Source of the DNA: Rheum nobile
Taxonomy: Eukaryota; Streptophyta; Magnoliopsida; Caryophyllales; Polygonaceae
Reading direction: 5' to 3'
Assembly: GCA_027886185.1 (NCBI GenBank)
Contig: WOAB01000127.1
Span: forward strand, 3,720,001-3,784,000
DNA length: 64,000 nt
Shown: one piece after another, positions 1 through 10,773 of the stretch
How the letters are laid out: each line of letters opens with the position of its first letter
How positions within the stretch are numbered: the stretch's first letter is position 1
The notes under the pieces: generated by a model
Told to the model about the DNA's origin: nothing
The model's database searches: none
Seen by the model: the letters and a program-made list of their open reading frames with translations, nothing else
Made by a program: the position numbers and the translations under genes

Positions 1-379
1 GGCGGTGATATCCGCGACGCCGGGCTGGCGGTGCTCTGTGTGGAGCGGTCAGATATGCATCCGGTGGCGGTGGCGGCAATGATCAGAGTTGTGCTTTGGG
101 TTCAACTCCTCGTTGCTCCCATCAATGGCGTCGGCCTGTGGATGAAGAACAGGGAGACGAAAGAGAGAAACCGAGGGTTGAAGATGAAGACAGATTAAGG
201 GAGAGGAGATCGTGGGAATATCCCACAAATCACGTTGGATGGAGCCAATCAGGTGTGTCTCTCCTATTATATAATATGTGCATCCTTCTACACTCAAATC
301 TCTACCATCCAATAAAATCTAATCTAAAGGTCCATAATAGTACTTTCGTTTTACCCTAAGAGTCTGTTTTACTTGATCC
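1..379. mobile_element. Probable terminal part of a second Mutator-like element
   Basis: The last 40 bases (about 345-379) closely match, in the same orientation, the right end of the large MULE at about 25140-25172: both read as a 'gttttacc..aagag..gttttac.tga' pattern followed by a (TA)n tract. This suggests the right end of a related element abutting the big MULE. The upstream sequence is G+C-rich with short unconvincing frames, as in a promoter or leader region. No gene is recognised here; the element itself lies mostly outside the window. Confidence 0.4.
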
Positions 380-405
380 TATATATATATATATATATAT
401 ATATA
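380..405. repeat. (TA)n microsatellite at the left MULE end
   Basis: An uninterrupted TA dinucleotide tract separates two inverted MULE-like ends. It probably hides the 9-bp target duplication of the large MULE, because the opposite end also abuts (TA)n. Confidence 0.9.
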
Positions 406-1130
406 GATCTATGCTCTAGTAAAACACCTTTTTATAGTAAAATGGATGGATAAATATAGAGCATTGGATTAGTTTAAGATGGATGGCTGAGATTTAATCT
501 AGGGAGACACAAAATTGGAGAGTAGATTCACCCACACCCGATCTCCTCCATGTACGAGCTTTTCGGGATTTGCTTTCCATATTTCCGAGTCGTTTCAACT
601 TTCATTTTGCACTCCCTCCTATGTTATCTCCTTATCTCTCTCTCTCTCTATCTCATTTGCATTGATCTCCATCGCCGCCTTCATCGTCTCCTCCCTCGCG
701 TCTCGCTCTTTCTTCGGTTTCCAATCTCCTCCCTCGTAGTCGTCTTCTGGCGTCTTTATCTATCTCGCACTTACAGTCGGCTCCAGCGCCCCACTATAGA
801 AGCGCCGTCGTCATCGCCATCTTCGGTTGGACATTAAAGGTAACCCTAAAACCACTTCCCCACTAATATTCATCTTCGTCTCCATCAATAGTCTACTAAG
901 TCTTCAATTCTGGTTCAATTCCTGAAACGTGTTATTCAATTTCGGTTCTTCAACCGCAAATTTCGACAGAAATCGGTGAATTTATCTACTTTGATTTGAT
1001 TTTTGTCGATTAGAACATTTGTTTTCGAGTTTTCCATTAAATTTAGGGCATCAAAAGGTTTGTCTTGTTCGATTTCGTTCGATATGCATTTTTAGTTCGA
1101 TTAGGGCATCGAAAGCTGAGACTGTGTTAT

Positions 1131-1590
1131 TGATATTCAATTATGTAGATGGCATATGCAGTTTTCCATGCATTGATATGCATAACATGTGCAATGTATA
1201 TATTGTTTTGATATTCAAGTTGATTCATTTGTTGTTGGATTTGGAGGTTGATTTTTAGGGTTTTGTTTTTGAGTATGTTTGGTTCGTGTTGATGTGTTTA
1301 GATTGTGTTTTGGGGTTTGATGTAACTGGCTACTAGAATCCATAAACTCTGTCGAATATGGATTTTGGTTCTGAGATTGGAGCCAGATTAATTGTTCAGT
1401 GTTTGGTGTAACAGTCTACTAAAATGCACAAAACCAATGAGATTTGATGCTTAGATTGTGTTTTGATATTCAATTATATGAATGAGATATGCATTTGCCA
1501 TACATTGATATGCATAACATGCGCAGTGTATATATTGCTTTGATATTCAAGTTGATTCATTTGTTGCTGGATTTGGAGGTTGGTTTTTAA
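1131..1590. repeat. Duplicated motif block in the Ulp1 leader or intron region
   Basis: A block of about 127 bp at 1131-1257 recurs at about 1460-1588 with few changes. Both contain a 'tgatattcaatta..' start, 'cattgatatgcataacatg' and 'gatattcaagttgattcattt' before a shared 'ggatttggaggttg' tail. It belongs to the element-wide gatatgcat/gatattcat motif family. Confidence 0.8.
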
Positions 1591-2944
1591 TTTTACTCAT
1601 CGTCTTCTTTAGGTTTTTGTTCATGGTTAGAGGCTTGTTGGGTAGAGAATCAATGTCTCCGAAAACAAAGGGTGGCAAGCGAAGAAGGCTTGTTAAAGGT
1701 AATGTATTTCTTTTCTGTTTATTTGTATAGCTTCGAAGTAAGGTATTAATTGATATGTATTGTTTAATGTTTGGTATTCATATGATTAGCAACCAATTTA
1801 GATTAATGTGTTGTTCATTTTTTGTAAATTGATATTCATTGTATTCTAATTGATATGCACTACATCCGGACATATATGCAATGTATTTCTAACTATGACA
1901 TTTGCATGTTTGGCTAAGCCATAGTCATTCCTTCTTATATGTTATATACAATTAAGCTTATTAATATGATTTGTACAGGATTGCCCTCAAGGAAGTCGGT
2001 CAAAGATTCCACAAAGGATGCTCATGTCACATTTTCCGAACAACTTACCGAAGCAGTTGGGAACACTGGATCACAAGAAGCTCATGGCTCTTCACCAATT
2101 CGAATGAGTCCGCATGCAAAGAGACGGTTGAAGATCGTTGTTTGTCGTGATAAGGGCAAGACCACCAGAAACGAAACACCCGATGAATCTGATGAGGAGG
2201 ACGAACCAACTGAGGATGTCGTAAAATAATCGAAGAAGTACAAGGCTAAGAGAAAAGCAAGAGGTATGAGATTCTTAGGTGTTTAGTGTATATATATTTT
2301 TCTTTTTTAATTCCAATGTTGATATGAACCATAAAGTAAGATTTTATTCGTCAATGTATTAATTACTTTTTAATTCATTGTAGAAGCACCTCTTGGCGAT
2401 GAAGATGAAACACTGGTCAATATTCAAAAGGCCAATTTAAAGCGGTTGAAGGGAAAGGTTGCATCATCTAAACCATATGCGCATGATGATGTTGGTACAT
2501 TATATTTACAAGTGAATGTTGTGATTTTTATTTTTAAATGATATCTTTCATTAATAAACACTGACTAATACATCATATTTGTCATGTACCAGGTTTGAAA
2601 TCAAAAAAAGAGGTTTGATAAGGGCAAGGGTAAGATGGTTGAGGAAGTTTCGAAAGAAGTCGAACGTCAGAAGACGAAAGTCAAGGAAAAGGAAGGTTTT
2701 AAGGGTATCAAACATCGTGGACGCCTTGAATATTTCGTTTGGGCCATCGGGGAAATGAACGAAGTGCAAAAGAAAAGTGTAGAGGAGTTTGGTTTTGGGA
2801 GACTTTTAAGGATGACATCGTTCCCGTTACCGAGGTACATGGTTTTTATACTAACATTTTGTTCAGTAGATATGTAAAATGTCTATATATGATATTCAGA
2901 TATACTTTTATGATATGCAATTTATAATAATGGATTATTTAATT

Positions 2945-3280
2945 GGCCGTGCATGTGATATTTATTTTTGTGAGTGAGATATGCATTTCCCGTACATCGA
3001 TATGCATACTATTTATTCAGGTATGCATGATATATGAAGTTGTCGATTTGTTATGTAATATTCATTTGTGTGGTTGTGATATTCATACTTCCTACATAGA
3101 TATGCATACTATATATTCAGGTATTCATGATCTAAGCAGTTGTCGATTGTGCATGTGTTTTTCATTTGTGTGGTTGAGATATTCATACTTCCTACATAGA
3201 TATGCATACTATATATTCAGGTATTCATGATCTAAGCAGTTGTCGATTGTGCATGTGTTTTTCATTTGTGTGGTTGAGAT
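2945..3280. repeat. 100-bp tandem repeat in a Ulp1 intron
   Basis: A unit with an exact 100-bp period ('attcatactt' at 3081 and again at 3181) carries 'gatatgcatact', 'gtattcatgatctaag' and 'gtgcatgtg'. Two near-identical copies are preceded by a diverged copy from about 2945. The array sits between the exon ending near 2835 and the exon starting near 3401. Confidence 0.85.
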
Positions 3281-5279
3281 GCATGCTTCAATCATGATTA
3301 TGGATACATATATTTTCATGATTCGAGCATATATTTTGAGCTGTTTTTTAAGCGTTGTAATAAAATATATATTGTGTCTTCTTCAGTTTTCTGTGTAGGT
3401 GGTTGGTTCAGAGTTACAATGCAATGAAGGGAAAGATCTTGCTCCCAGATGGTTCTGCGGTGGATGTCACAGATAGTGATGTGGAGATCTGCATGGGCAT
3501 TCCACGTGGCCCAATTCAAATAATCAAGCTCAACCCTTTGGTTAAGATGAATGTGGTAGAGGAATGGAGGAATAAATTTGTTATGAAGCTGCACAGCATC
3601 AGATATAATCATGTTGGTGACCATATGTTGTCGATCAAGGGAGGAGGCGAAGACTTTATACGGGATTTTATTGTCCTGTTCCACTCTTGTATAGTTGAGC
3701 CGACGCAAAGCGGTGCTGCAAACCAGTCCCTCATCCATGGCTTAGAGCAACTCAATGGCGTGAGTACAATGAACTGGTGTGGTTTCGTTATAGATTGTCT
3801 TATCGAGGCCAAGAAGAAGTGGGATATGAATCCTGACGGCTATTTTACTGGCCCACTCTAATTCTTGACGGTACGTGGGTCTTTATATATAAATTTGCGG
3901 GAATAATTTTTGAATTTTGATATGTGGGCATGCATATTCAATTATTTGGGTTGGATATTCATAATCCCTACACTAATATGCATAATATTTTTATTTTCTT
4001 CAGGTTCTATACTTGGACCGTGTGGTCTTGTATGGAAAACGAACCATTCTAAGAAAATTCCCCGCATTTGTCGGATGGACTGAAGAGCTCGTAGCTGAGA
4101 GAGAAGAGATTGAAATGAGTCACGGGGTGTTCGGGGATGGTAATTTGGAGCCCCAGCTGTCTATCAAAAAGAGGTTAGGTGATGCATGCCCGGTACAGGA
4201 ATCAAATCCCAAAAAGATTAATCTCCATGCCTAATTTTAGATTTATATAGATTTTACAAAACTGAATAGTTAACATATGTTCTTGATTTAGTAATGATAA
4301 AAATACATAGGTTATTATGCATAGTATCATGTTGAATAAGGATTATTTTTATCCAACATGATTATATTATGGTTTATACTTTATAGTTTTGATGAAGCTG
4401 ATGATAACAATATTGAAATGAAAATACGCATATTGATATGCAATTTTTACAGGAGTTCAACAAAGGTATGGTGAAAATTTGAAGATTGTCGCAAATGCTA
4501 TTGTTAGGATAGCCGACAGGACCAAGAACATGCATGTTGAGTGCAAGGACGATGAAGTGTCAATTGCACTCACTGAGTCGGCCAGGGAATTGTTGGGTTC
4601 CAGATCCGATTCCCTGCACGAGGCTCCTTTTGATGTATGCACTCAAGTATGGAATGTGCTATCGCAATCTGAAGACCCATTTTGGACTAGTCCGGAGCTG
4701 ATGAAGGTGGTTGAAGAGATTGAGGTTGCGTTGTCTAGGCGGAATGACATCATCAAGCATGAGAATGATGAATGCGGGTTTAATGACGATCTCCCCTTTT
4801 TCCAGGCAGATACGGGCCATACCGAAGAAGTGCATCAGTCCAGTCCAACGGTCGTAGTGGATGTTCATATGCCTCAGGTTCATGCGCATTTATTTATCAC
4901 GCAAAGCAAAATTGTTTATTTTATTGAATGTTTGCATAATATTAGTTATGAAATTTCCATAAGGCAATACGGGAACGAGCAAAGTTGACCCACCAGTCTA
5001 GCTCCATGAAAGTGATATTCCAGCCGTTGTTGACGATCAATCCAAGATTCCTGAAGCCACCACAGGAGAGGAGGCAACGAGCAAGGTATGCCTAAATGAA
5101 ACGTTTGAAGTCACATTCAACCTTCAAAATTCCTGGTTTGCATGCTAAATTCTGAATATGCAGGTGTGTGAAGCAACCTTAGGAAATGAGGGTCCGAACA
5201 ATATCGTCACTACTGATACGTTTGAGGTTCTTTATACATCCAATCATTTAAATTTGCAGTTTGCATACTATGTTCACAT

Positions 5280-5600
5280 TTTTTTATTGGTTTGATATTC
5301 ATGCTTCCTTCAATGATATGCAGATTGTATGATTAGGTATTCATGATCTAAGTAGTTGTTAACCATTCATGTAATATTCATTTTTATGGTGTGATATACA
5401 TGCTTCACACGTTGTTATGAAGATTGTATGTTTAGGTATTCATTTTAATGGGTGTGTTATGCATCAATGTATGGAAAATATTTTATGGTGTGATATACAT
5501 GCTTCACACATTGTTATGCAGATTGTATGTTTTAGGTATGCATTTTAATGGGTGTGTTATGCATGCTTCACACATTCATATGCAGGATATGTGTAATTTG
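5280..5600. repeat. Degenerate tandem motif array in a Ulp1 intron
   Basis: Diverged units alternate 'gtgatatacatgcttcacac', 'ttatgcagattgtatg' and 'aggtattcattttaatgggtg', related to the 100-bp array at 2945-3280. No coding capacity is evident. Confidence 0.7.
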
Positions 5601-6075
5601 AGTATGCTATTTCTCATCTTATATATGCATGCTACATTGATATTCATGTGGTGTCCTTTTGTGTGGGTATGAATGATCCTTATTTAGAGTTGCTAATATT
5701 ATTTAACCGATATATTCAAATTGCATAGGGCCAACCGAATCCAAGTGATGTGGTTATGGAGGTGGTGAATGACATCGTTGTTGAGCATCCCCAAGTTGAA
5801 GTTGTCGCCCCAGCTCAACCTAAAGTTGTTGCGACCAGTGTTAAGAAGGATATGGCTAAAAAGACAACATGTGGTCGTCCAGGAAAGCGTCCCACCGTTC
5901 AACAAACTAATCCGGTAAGCTTGAGGAGAAGTAATAAGGTTAGAAGCAAATGATGATGCTCACACTTAAGGCCTAAATTCTTGAAGTTGTATTTTGGGTG
6001 AAGTAAGTTGGGTGTCAAGGGTAAACATTATGGTTGGTTGGCTTTAAAGCCAAAATTTTGTCTACATATAATATA

Positions 6076-7025
6076 GGCCGAATTTCAGTAAACCATCCTT
6101 TAAATAGTGTACTTTGCCCACAACCACCCCTTATACACGAAATTACTTACAATCACCCATTAAACACATTCCGTTAGCAACGAGCCACCCCAACCCCTTT
6201 TCCATCCAAAAAACCGTTAACTCATGTAAATTTACCAAAAAACCCTTATTCAACCGGTTTTTGACCGGTTTTGCCAAAAAAAATATTTTTTTGGTTTTTG
6301 ACCGATTTTGCAAAAAAAAAAATTGAATAAAATAAAAAACCGGTTTTGGAAAAAACCGGATTTATTTTTTGATTTTTTAAAACTGATATTTTTTAAAAAA
6401 ATCGATAAATCTTTTTTAAAAAACCGATAATTTTTTTTTTGCAAAACCGATAAAATGTGATAAAAACGATAAATTTTTTTTAAAATCGATAAAATAATTT
6501 TTACTTTTTTTTAAAAAACCGATAAATTTTTAAAAACCGATAAAAAATCAAAAACCGGTTTAAAATTTTTATAAAAAATAATTTTATCGGTTTTAAAAAA
6601 AATTATTTTATCGGTTTTAAAAATATTATCGGATTAAAAATTTTAAAAAAAATTATTTTATCGATTTAAAAAAAAATTATTATCAGTTTTTAAAAAAATT
6701 ATTATCGGTTTAAAATCTAAATTTTTTTTATCGATTTTAAAAAATCAAAAAATAAAACCTTTTTTTGCAAAACCGGTTTTTTATTTTATTCATTTTTTTT
6801 GCAAAACCGGTCAAAAAACAAAAAATTAATTTTTTTGGCCAAACCGGTTGAATAAGGGCTTTTTGGTAAATTTACATGAGTTAACGGTTTTTTGGATGGA
6901 AAAGGGGTTGGGGTGGCTCGTTGCTAACGGAATGTGTTTAATGGGTGGTTGTAAGTAATTTCGTGTATAAGGGGTGGTTGTGGGCAAAGTGCCCTATTTA
7001 AAGGGTGGTTTATTGAAATTCGGCC
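6076..7025. mobile_element. 950-bp foldback (palindromic) Mutator-type element with 9-bp TSD
   Basis: The element begins ggccgaatttcagtaaacca and ends with the inverted copy (tggtttattgaaattcggcc). The first ~220 bp match the reverse complement of the last ~220 bp with only scattered differences. The AT-rich centre continues the palindrome as 'aaccgataaa' units on the left and 'tttatcggtt' units on the right, meeting near 6550. It is flanked by the exact 9-bp duplication TATAATATA (6067-6075 and 7026-7034), the length typical of Mutator-superfamily insertion. It carries no gene and sits in an intron-like stretch of the Ulp1 pseudogene. A full-length hairpin of this size is a strong candidate source of siRNA. 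Confidence 0.85.
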
Positions 7026-8609
7026 TATAATATAACGATTATAGATCTAGTTGGGGTGGTATTGTGGACATCTTCACGTATTTTGTAACTCCTTAATATA
7101 TGTAATGTTCAACAGTCTTAGACGGGGTGGTATTGTGGACAAAAGTACGAATTTTGTAACGACTTAATATATGTAATGTTTAGCATACCTTAACTGATAT
7201 TCACATTTTCTGTGTCCGTATGCAAATTAGATGTTCTGGTATTCGTTGTATGATTAAATTGCATTCATGATTACTTTGACGATATTCAACTTTTATGTAG
7301 TATGATATTCTTGCAATAGTATTTCATATTCGTGTTGTATTCGTTTACCAAAACGTTACTTCCAATTCAGGCACAAATAGACGACAATGAGGACGACGAT
7401 GATTTTGTAACACCGATAAAATCTGTCCAACAAAATGCAAAGAGGAACATTAAGCTACCGGCTACAAAAAAAAGCCCATGGTTCAATAGGATTATAAACG
7501 CAAGAAAAACGATCACTAAAGAACAACATGCATTATATTCGTATGTTGTTACTCACGCTGCGGATGGGTTAGTGTTTACTACTAAAGTGTGTTGCATTCA
7601 ATGATTACGCTTCTATTTTGATTTGTCTACTGTCTCTCCGTTATCAGGGAAGTCCTATTTGACCACAATGGTAGAACACTTGATGCGAGCGAATTCCGAT
7701 CACTTGAAGAATCCACCTTTGTTTCAATTAATATTGTCGACTTGTGGTGCACATATTTAAATGATTTAGAAGAGGCTCGAAATCATACAACTGCATCACG
7801 GTTGTTCGTTCATCCATCAACTATGGTAGGTATTCAGTTTTTACATTGTGATATTCACATGTCGTTCGATGATATTCACTGAATCCTTATTCATTTTGCA
7901 TAAGCAGATTGGCCCCCTCGCCAACCCGAACAAAGTTGAATACGCCTCAAAGTTCTCCATATTCAAATATGGGATGGATGAATTGGTAGTGAGTCTCAAC
8001 CATTCATCTCTGATGGATGCAGATTTGGTAATAACTCATCCAACTATATTTATTTTATATTAGCACTTTTACAAATGGTCTATTGATATTCGTCAATTAA
8101 CATTTTATTGCAATGACAAGTCTTCTTCCCCATTCTGAAACATGAGCATTTTTTCTGGTATGCTTCAACTTCATGCGTTCGAAGATAGAGATTATTGATA
8201 ATTCCACAGTTGGCGATGAGGACCCGATAGCAAAATATGGTGACACAATGCCCGTACTGGTAATAAGATATCACTCAAATCAAAGAATGTTGAAATGTTT
8301 TTCTACTATAACTTACATGGCTTCGAATTGTTTGTTATGTTCGTTCACATCCTAAGATGTTCTTTGAATATATGGATTCTTTGAATCTTGGCACAAGGTG
8401 CAATGGTTTTACCAGAGGTCGTATGTCCATTCTGAAAATGATGTGGCTTGATAACACAAACAAGGTCGACTACGGGGTATATTTAATGCGCCATATGGAG
8501 ACATATTTTGGACAGGGAGTGAACAATTGGCAAACTAGATTTAAGCCTAACTCTAAGAAGTGTATGATTGACAGGCTTAAAGTCGTGTGCCTAATCAAAG
8601 AAATCCTAA

Positions 8610-9588
8610 TATACCTACTAAACAGAGTATAGCAAGCAAGTCAGGGTCGAACCCAAGAGAATCAGGTTATCTATTCTTGTGTTTCTCAAGTCACCAACTA
8701 GGAACTAGGGGGGGTTTTATATCGGTTTCTTAGTGACCAAGTAACAAGTAAACAAGTTCGCAAGTAAAGGTTGTGAATATGGTTGGGAAAAAGCGTCACA
8801 CCTGACAAAGATCCACACAACAAGAGATATGGTTGATCACTGAATTCTATTAGTCTCAAGTTCTTATCTTTCCTATAGTTGTCCTTATCCCGATCTTAGG
8901 TAACTATTAGTTCTACCAGCCCTAATAGTACTTATTACCAAATCAAATCCGAAAACCTTCAAGACTCAATAAAGCAATAGCATTCAACCAAGGATTCAAC
9001 AAGATACATGCAATAGAAACAACCCGTTACTATAAAAATGCAATTAACTCTCTCTCACGATGAACACTCGCAACCCGCTTATGTAAATCGTGTTTGCTAC
9101 TAGATATGCAACCCGAACCCGGAATCACAAGTCCTAGCTATTAGGAAGATATCAATAGACCTAGTTAACTACTCTAGATAAATCAACATAAACCAATAAA
9201 CATTCAAGCACAAGAGAATTAATCCAACTAGATAGGAAATCGAACAAGAGTAGAAAACTCACAACCAATCAATTGAAGGCTTTAAAACGTCAAGTGCAAC
9301 AATGGAGGTTTAGTTCTCCATAAGGTTTTTGAGAGAAAAAACTATGAAAGGTGGCAACTAGGTTTAGAGAATGGATGATTCTCTAAAAGAGTCTAAAACT
9401 TAAGTTTAAATACTAAAGAAATAATTCAGAAATAAAGAAAAGAAAATAACAAACTTGGAAACAAAGTTTCAGAAATAAAATAAAAATAGATAAAAGATCT
9501 CGGAAATAAGCCGAGAAAAGTCTTCAGCGCGTCGTCACCGCGGGTGCGGCAACACCCACCGTGGGGTGCGGTGATCTTCCAGTGTCCA
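8610..9588. mobile_element. Unclassified 1.3-kb repeat, left part (split by the copia element)
   Basis: The Ulp1 coding similarity stops near 8610 and resumes near 20590. Removing the copia element joins this segment to 20183-20545, giving about 1.3 kb of unrelated non-coding sequence. It contains a G+C-rich block of 'caccgcgggtgcgg' type near 9535-9575, resumed as 'gccgcgggtgcggtc' at about 20205. I see no ORF, clear TIR or LTR, and could not fix the target duplication. It may be a solo or truncated non-autonomous element. Confidence 0.5.
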
Positions 9589-10723
9589 TGTTAGGAAACG
9601 GAACTCTGGAACCTCGGTTCCCCTGAGAGTTCCTTTTCTCAGTTTCTCTACTTTTGAAGATGACAAATATTATGATACTAATGTTTTATCTCAAAGATGT
9701 GCTTTAAGGAACCACAAGAATATACCGAAGGCAAGAAAGCCAAACAGGACAAAAGAACCAAAGGAACAAGACAGAGGAAGGAACCCAGAGGAACCCAGGT
9801 ATGCCCAGAAAGGTAGCATGCAAGGTTGCGATTTCCGAGAAATCTGGGAACACACAACCTTGGACAAAAGATGTTGAAAACGACTTGTCCGAAGCTTCCA
9901 AAAGCATGCCAATGTCTAGAGAAAAACAACAAGATACCTAGAAACACTGAACCTCGGACACAGAAGGTGAAAGCGACAGGACATAGAGATATCGCTGTCC
10001 AGAAGACAGTTCCCAAACGCCCAACTTGTTCAACCTCGGACGAAAGCTTTTTGACAACGACATAGCAAGACTTGTCTGAGGTAGTTGACCAACCAAAAGA
10101 GATTCTGAGCTGCCTAGGTTGTTTGCACATGCCAAGAACAACGTGGACCAAGGAGAACCACTAATCCTAGGGCAAGCTCAATCTGTGGGAACCAAGAGAA
10201 GAAGAAACTGCGAAGAATCCTCTATAAAAGGAAGACTAACTCAAGGGTTATCTTCAAGCACTAAAATACAACTCACACACATTAGCAAATATCCAGTGTG
10301 AACCTTCAAACAAGATCAACAAAGCAAACCGATATCAAGAGGAACCGGTCAAGGAATAGAAGAGCTGAGTGCTAAGTTCCTGTGACTGTAAGTGATAGTT
10401 CCTAGGTGCGAAGGTCTATTTCTTGGATTAATTATTGATTGTGTTAAGTTATCTAGGATTGCCTAACTGTGTGTAAGGCAAAGAAACTGTGTGTTTGTTC
10501 CTAGGATAAGCTGTAACCAAAAGAGATAAGAAATCAAGAAGTAGACCTTGAAATCCTTTCGAAAGAAAGGTAATGATTTTTATCCTGGATTGCTAGTTGG
10601 CAATCAAAGGTTTCCACTATAAGGAACTTGTCATTTGTTTGATTGTTTATTTCCGCTGCGAAGGGAACTTAGAATCCATATTCTGAGTTCCTTAAGTTAT
10701 TATCTAACAATCACGATCCTACA
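9589..10723 (+). repeat. 5' LTR of the Sirevirus-like element
   Basis: A 1,135-bp LTR starting TGTTAGGAAACGG and ending CGATCCTACA, repeated at 19045-20177. Several 'cctcggac' and 'gtccga' inverted motifs occur in its U3 half, a potential hairpin-forming region. Frames read inside the LTR are not genes. Confidence 0.95.
10222..10229 (+). promoter_or_regulatory. LTR TATA box
   Basis: CTATAAAA in the LTR, kept at 19678-19685 in the 3' LTR. It is the likely core promoter of the retrotransposon transcript. Confidence 0.6.
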
Positions 10724-10724
10724 A

Positions 10725-10737
10725 TTGATATCAGAGC
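10725..10737 (+). promoter_or_regulatory. Primer-binding site (initiator tRNA-Met)
   Basis: TTGATATCAGAGC directly follows the 5' LTR and matches the plant copia consensus TGGTATCAGAGC with one change, the expected priming site for minus-strand DNA. Confidence 0.85.
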
Positions 10738-10773
10738 ATGAAAAGCTCTAGATCTTTGTTAAGTTTGCAGATC

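Larger units (their letters stand above)
1623..8632 (+). pseudogene. Ulp1-like (C48-type) peptidase gene of the MULE, decayed
   Basis: Many short exons with GT-AG borders can be followed: about 1623-1698, 1979-2270, 2385-2505, 2595-2835, 3401-3877, 4004-4175, 4454-4885, 4965-5085, 5730-5953, 7371-7570, 7650-7825, 7909-8026, 8112-8261 and 8357-8632. A likely C-terminal piece lies at about 20590-20730, beyond the nested insertions. The conserved N-terminal region of MULE-borne Ulp1 proteins is visible (a VEEFGFGRLL motif joined by splicing to WLVQSYNAMKGKI, then DVEICMGIPRGP). The C-terminal peptidase half keeps the His region (KHEHFFW), the Asp region (EIIDNS) and DYGVYLMRHMETYFG. The normal DCGV cysteine is Tyr (codon 8471-8473). 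Further lesions are TAA at 2227, TAA at 3859, a one-base frame change near 8160, and the 950-bp foldback insertion. A functional SUMO or ubiquitin-like protease is not expected. Confidence 0.75.

Noticed and set aside
49..359. Two opposing frames at the window start
   Set aside because: No domain, ambiguous strand, and position next to a MULE-like terminus; more likely promoter or leader DNA of a truncated element.
2945..3280. Regular 100-bp repeats considered as a CRISPR-like or satellite array
   Set aside because: The units are tandem without unique spacers, only about three copies exist, and they lie in an intron of a plant transposon gene.
9678..10151. A 157-codon minus-strand frame, repeated near 19134-19607
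   Set aside because: It lies wholly inside both LTRs of the copia element, on the antisense strand, with no recognisable domain.
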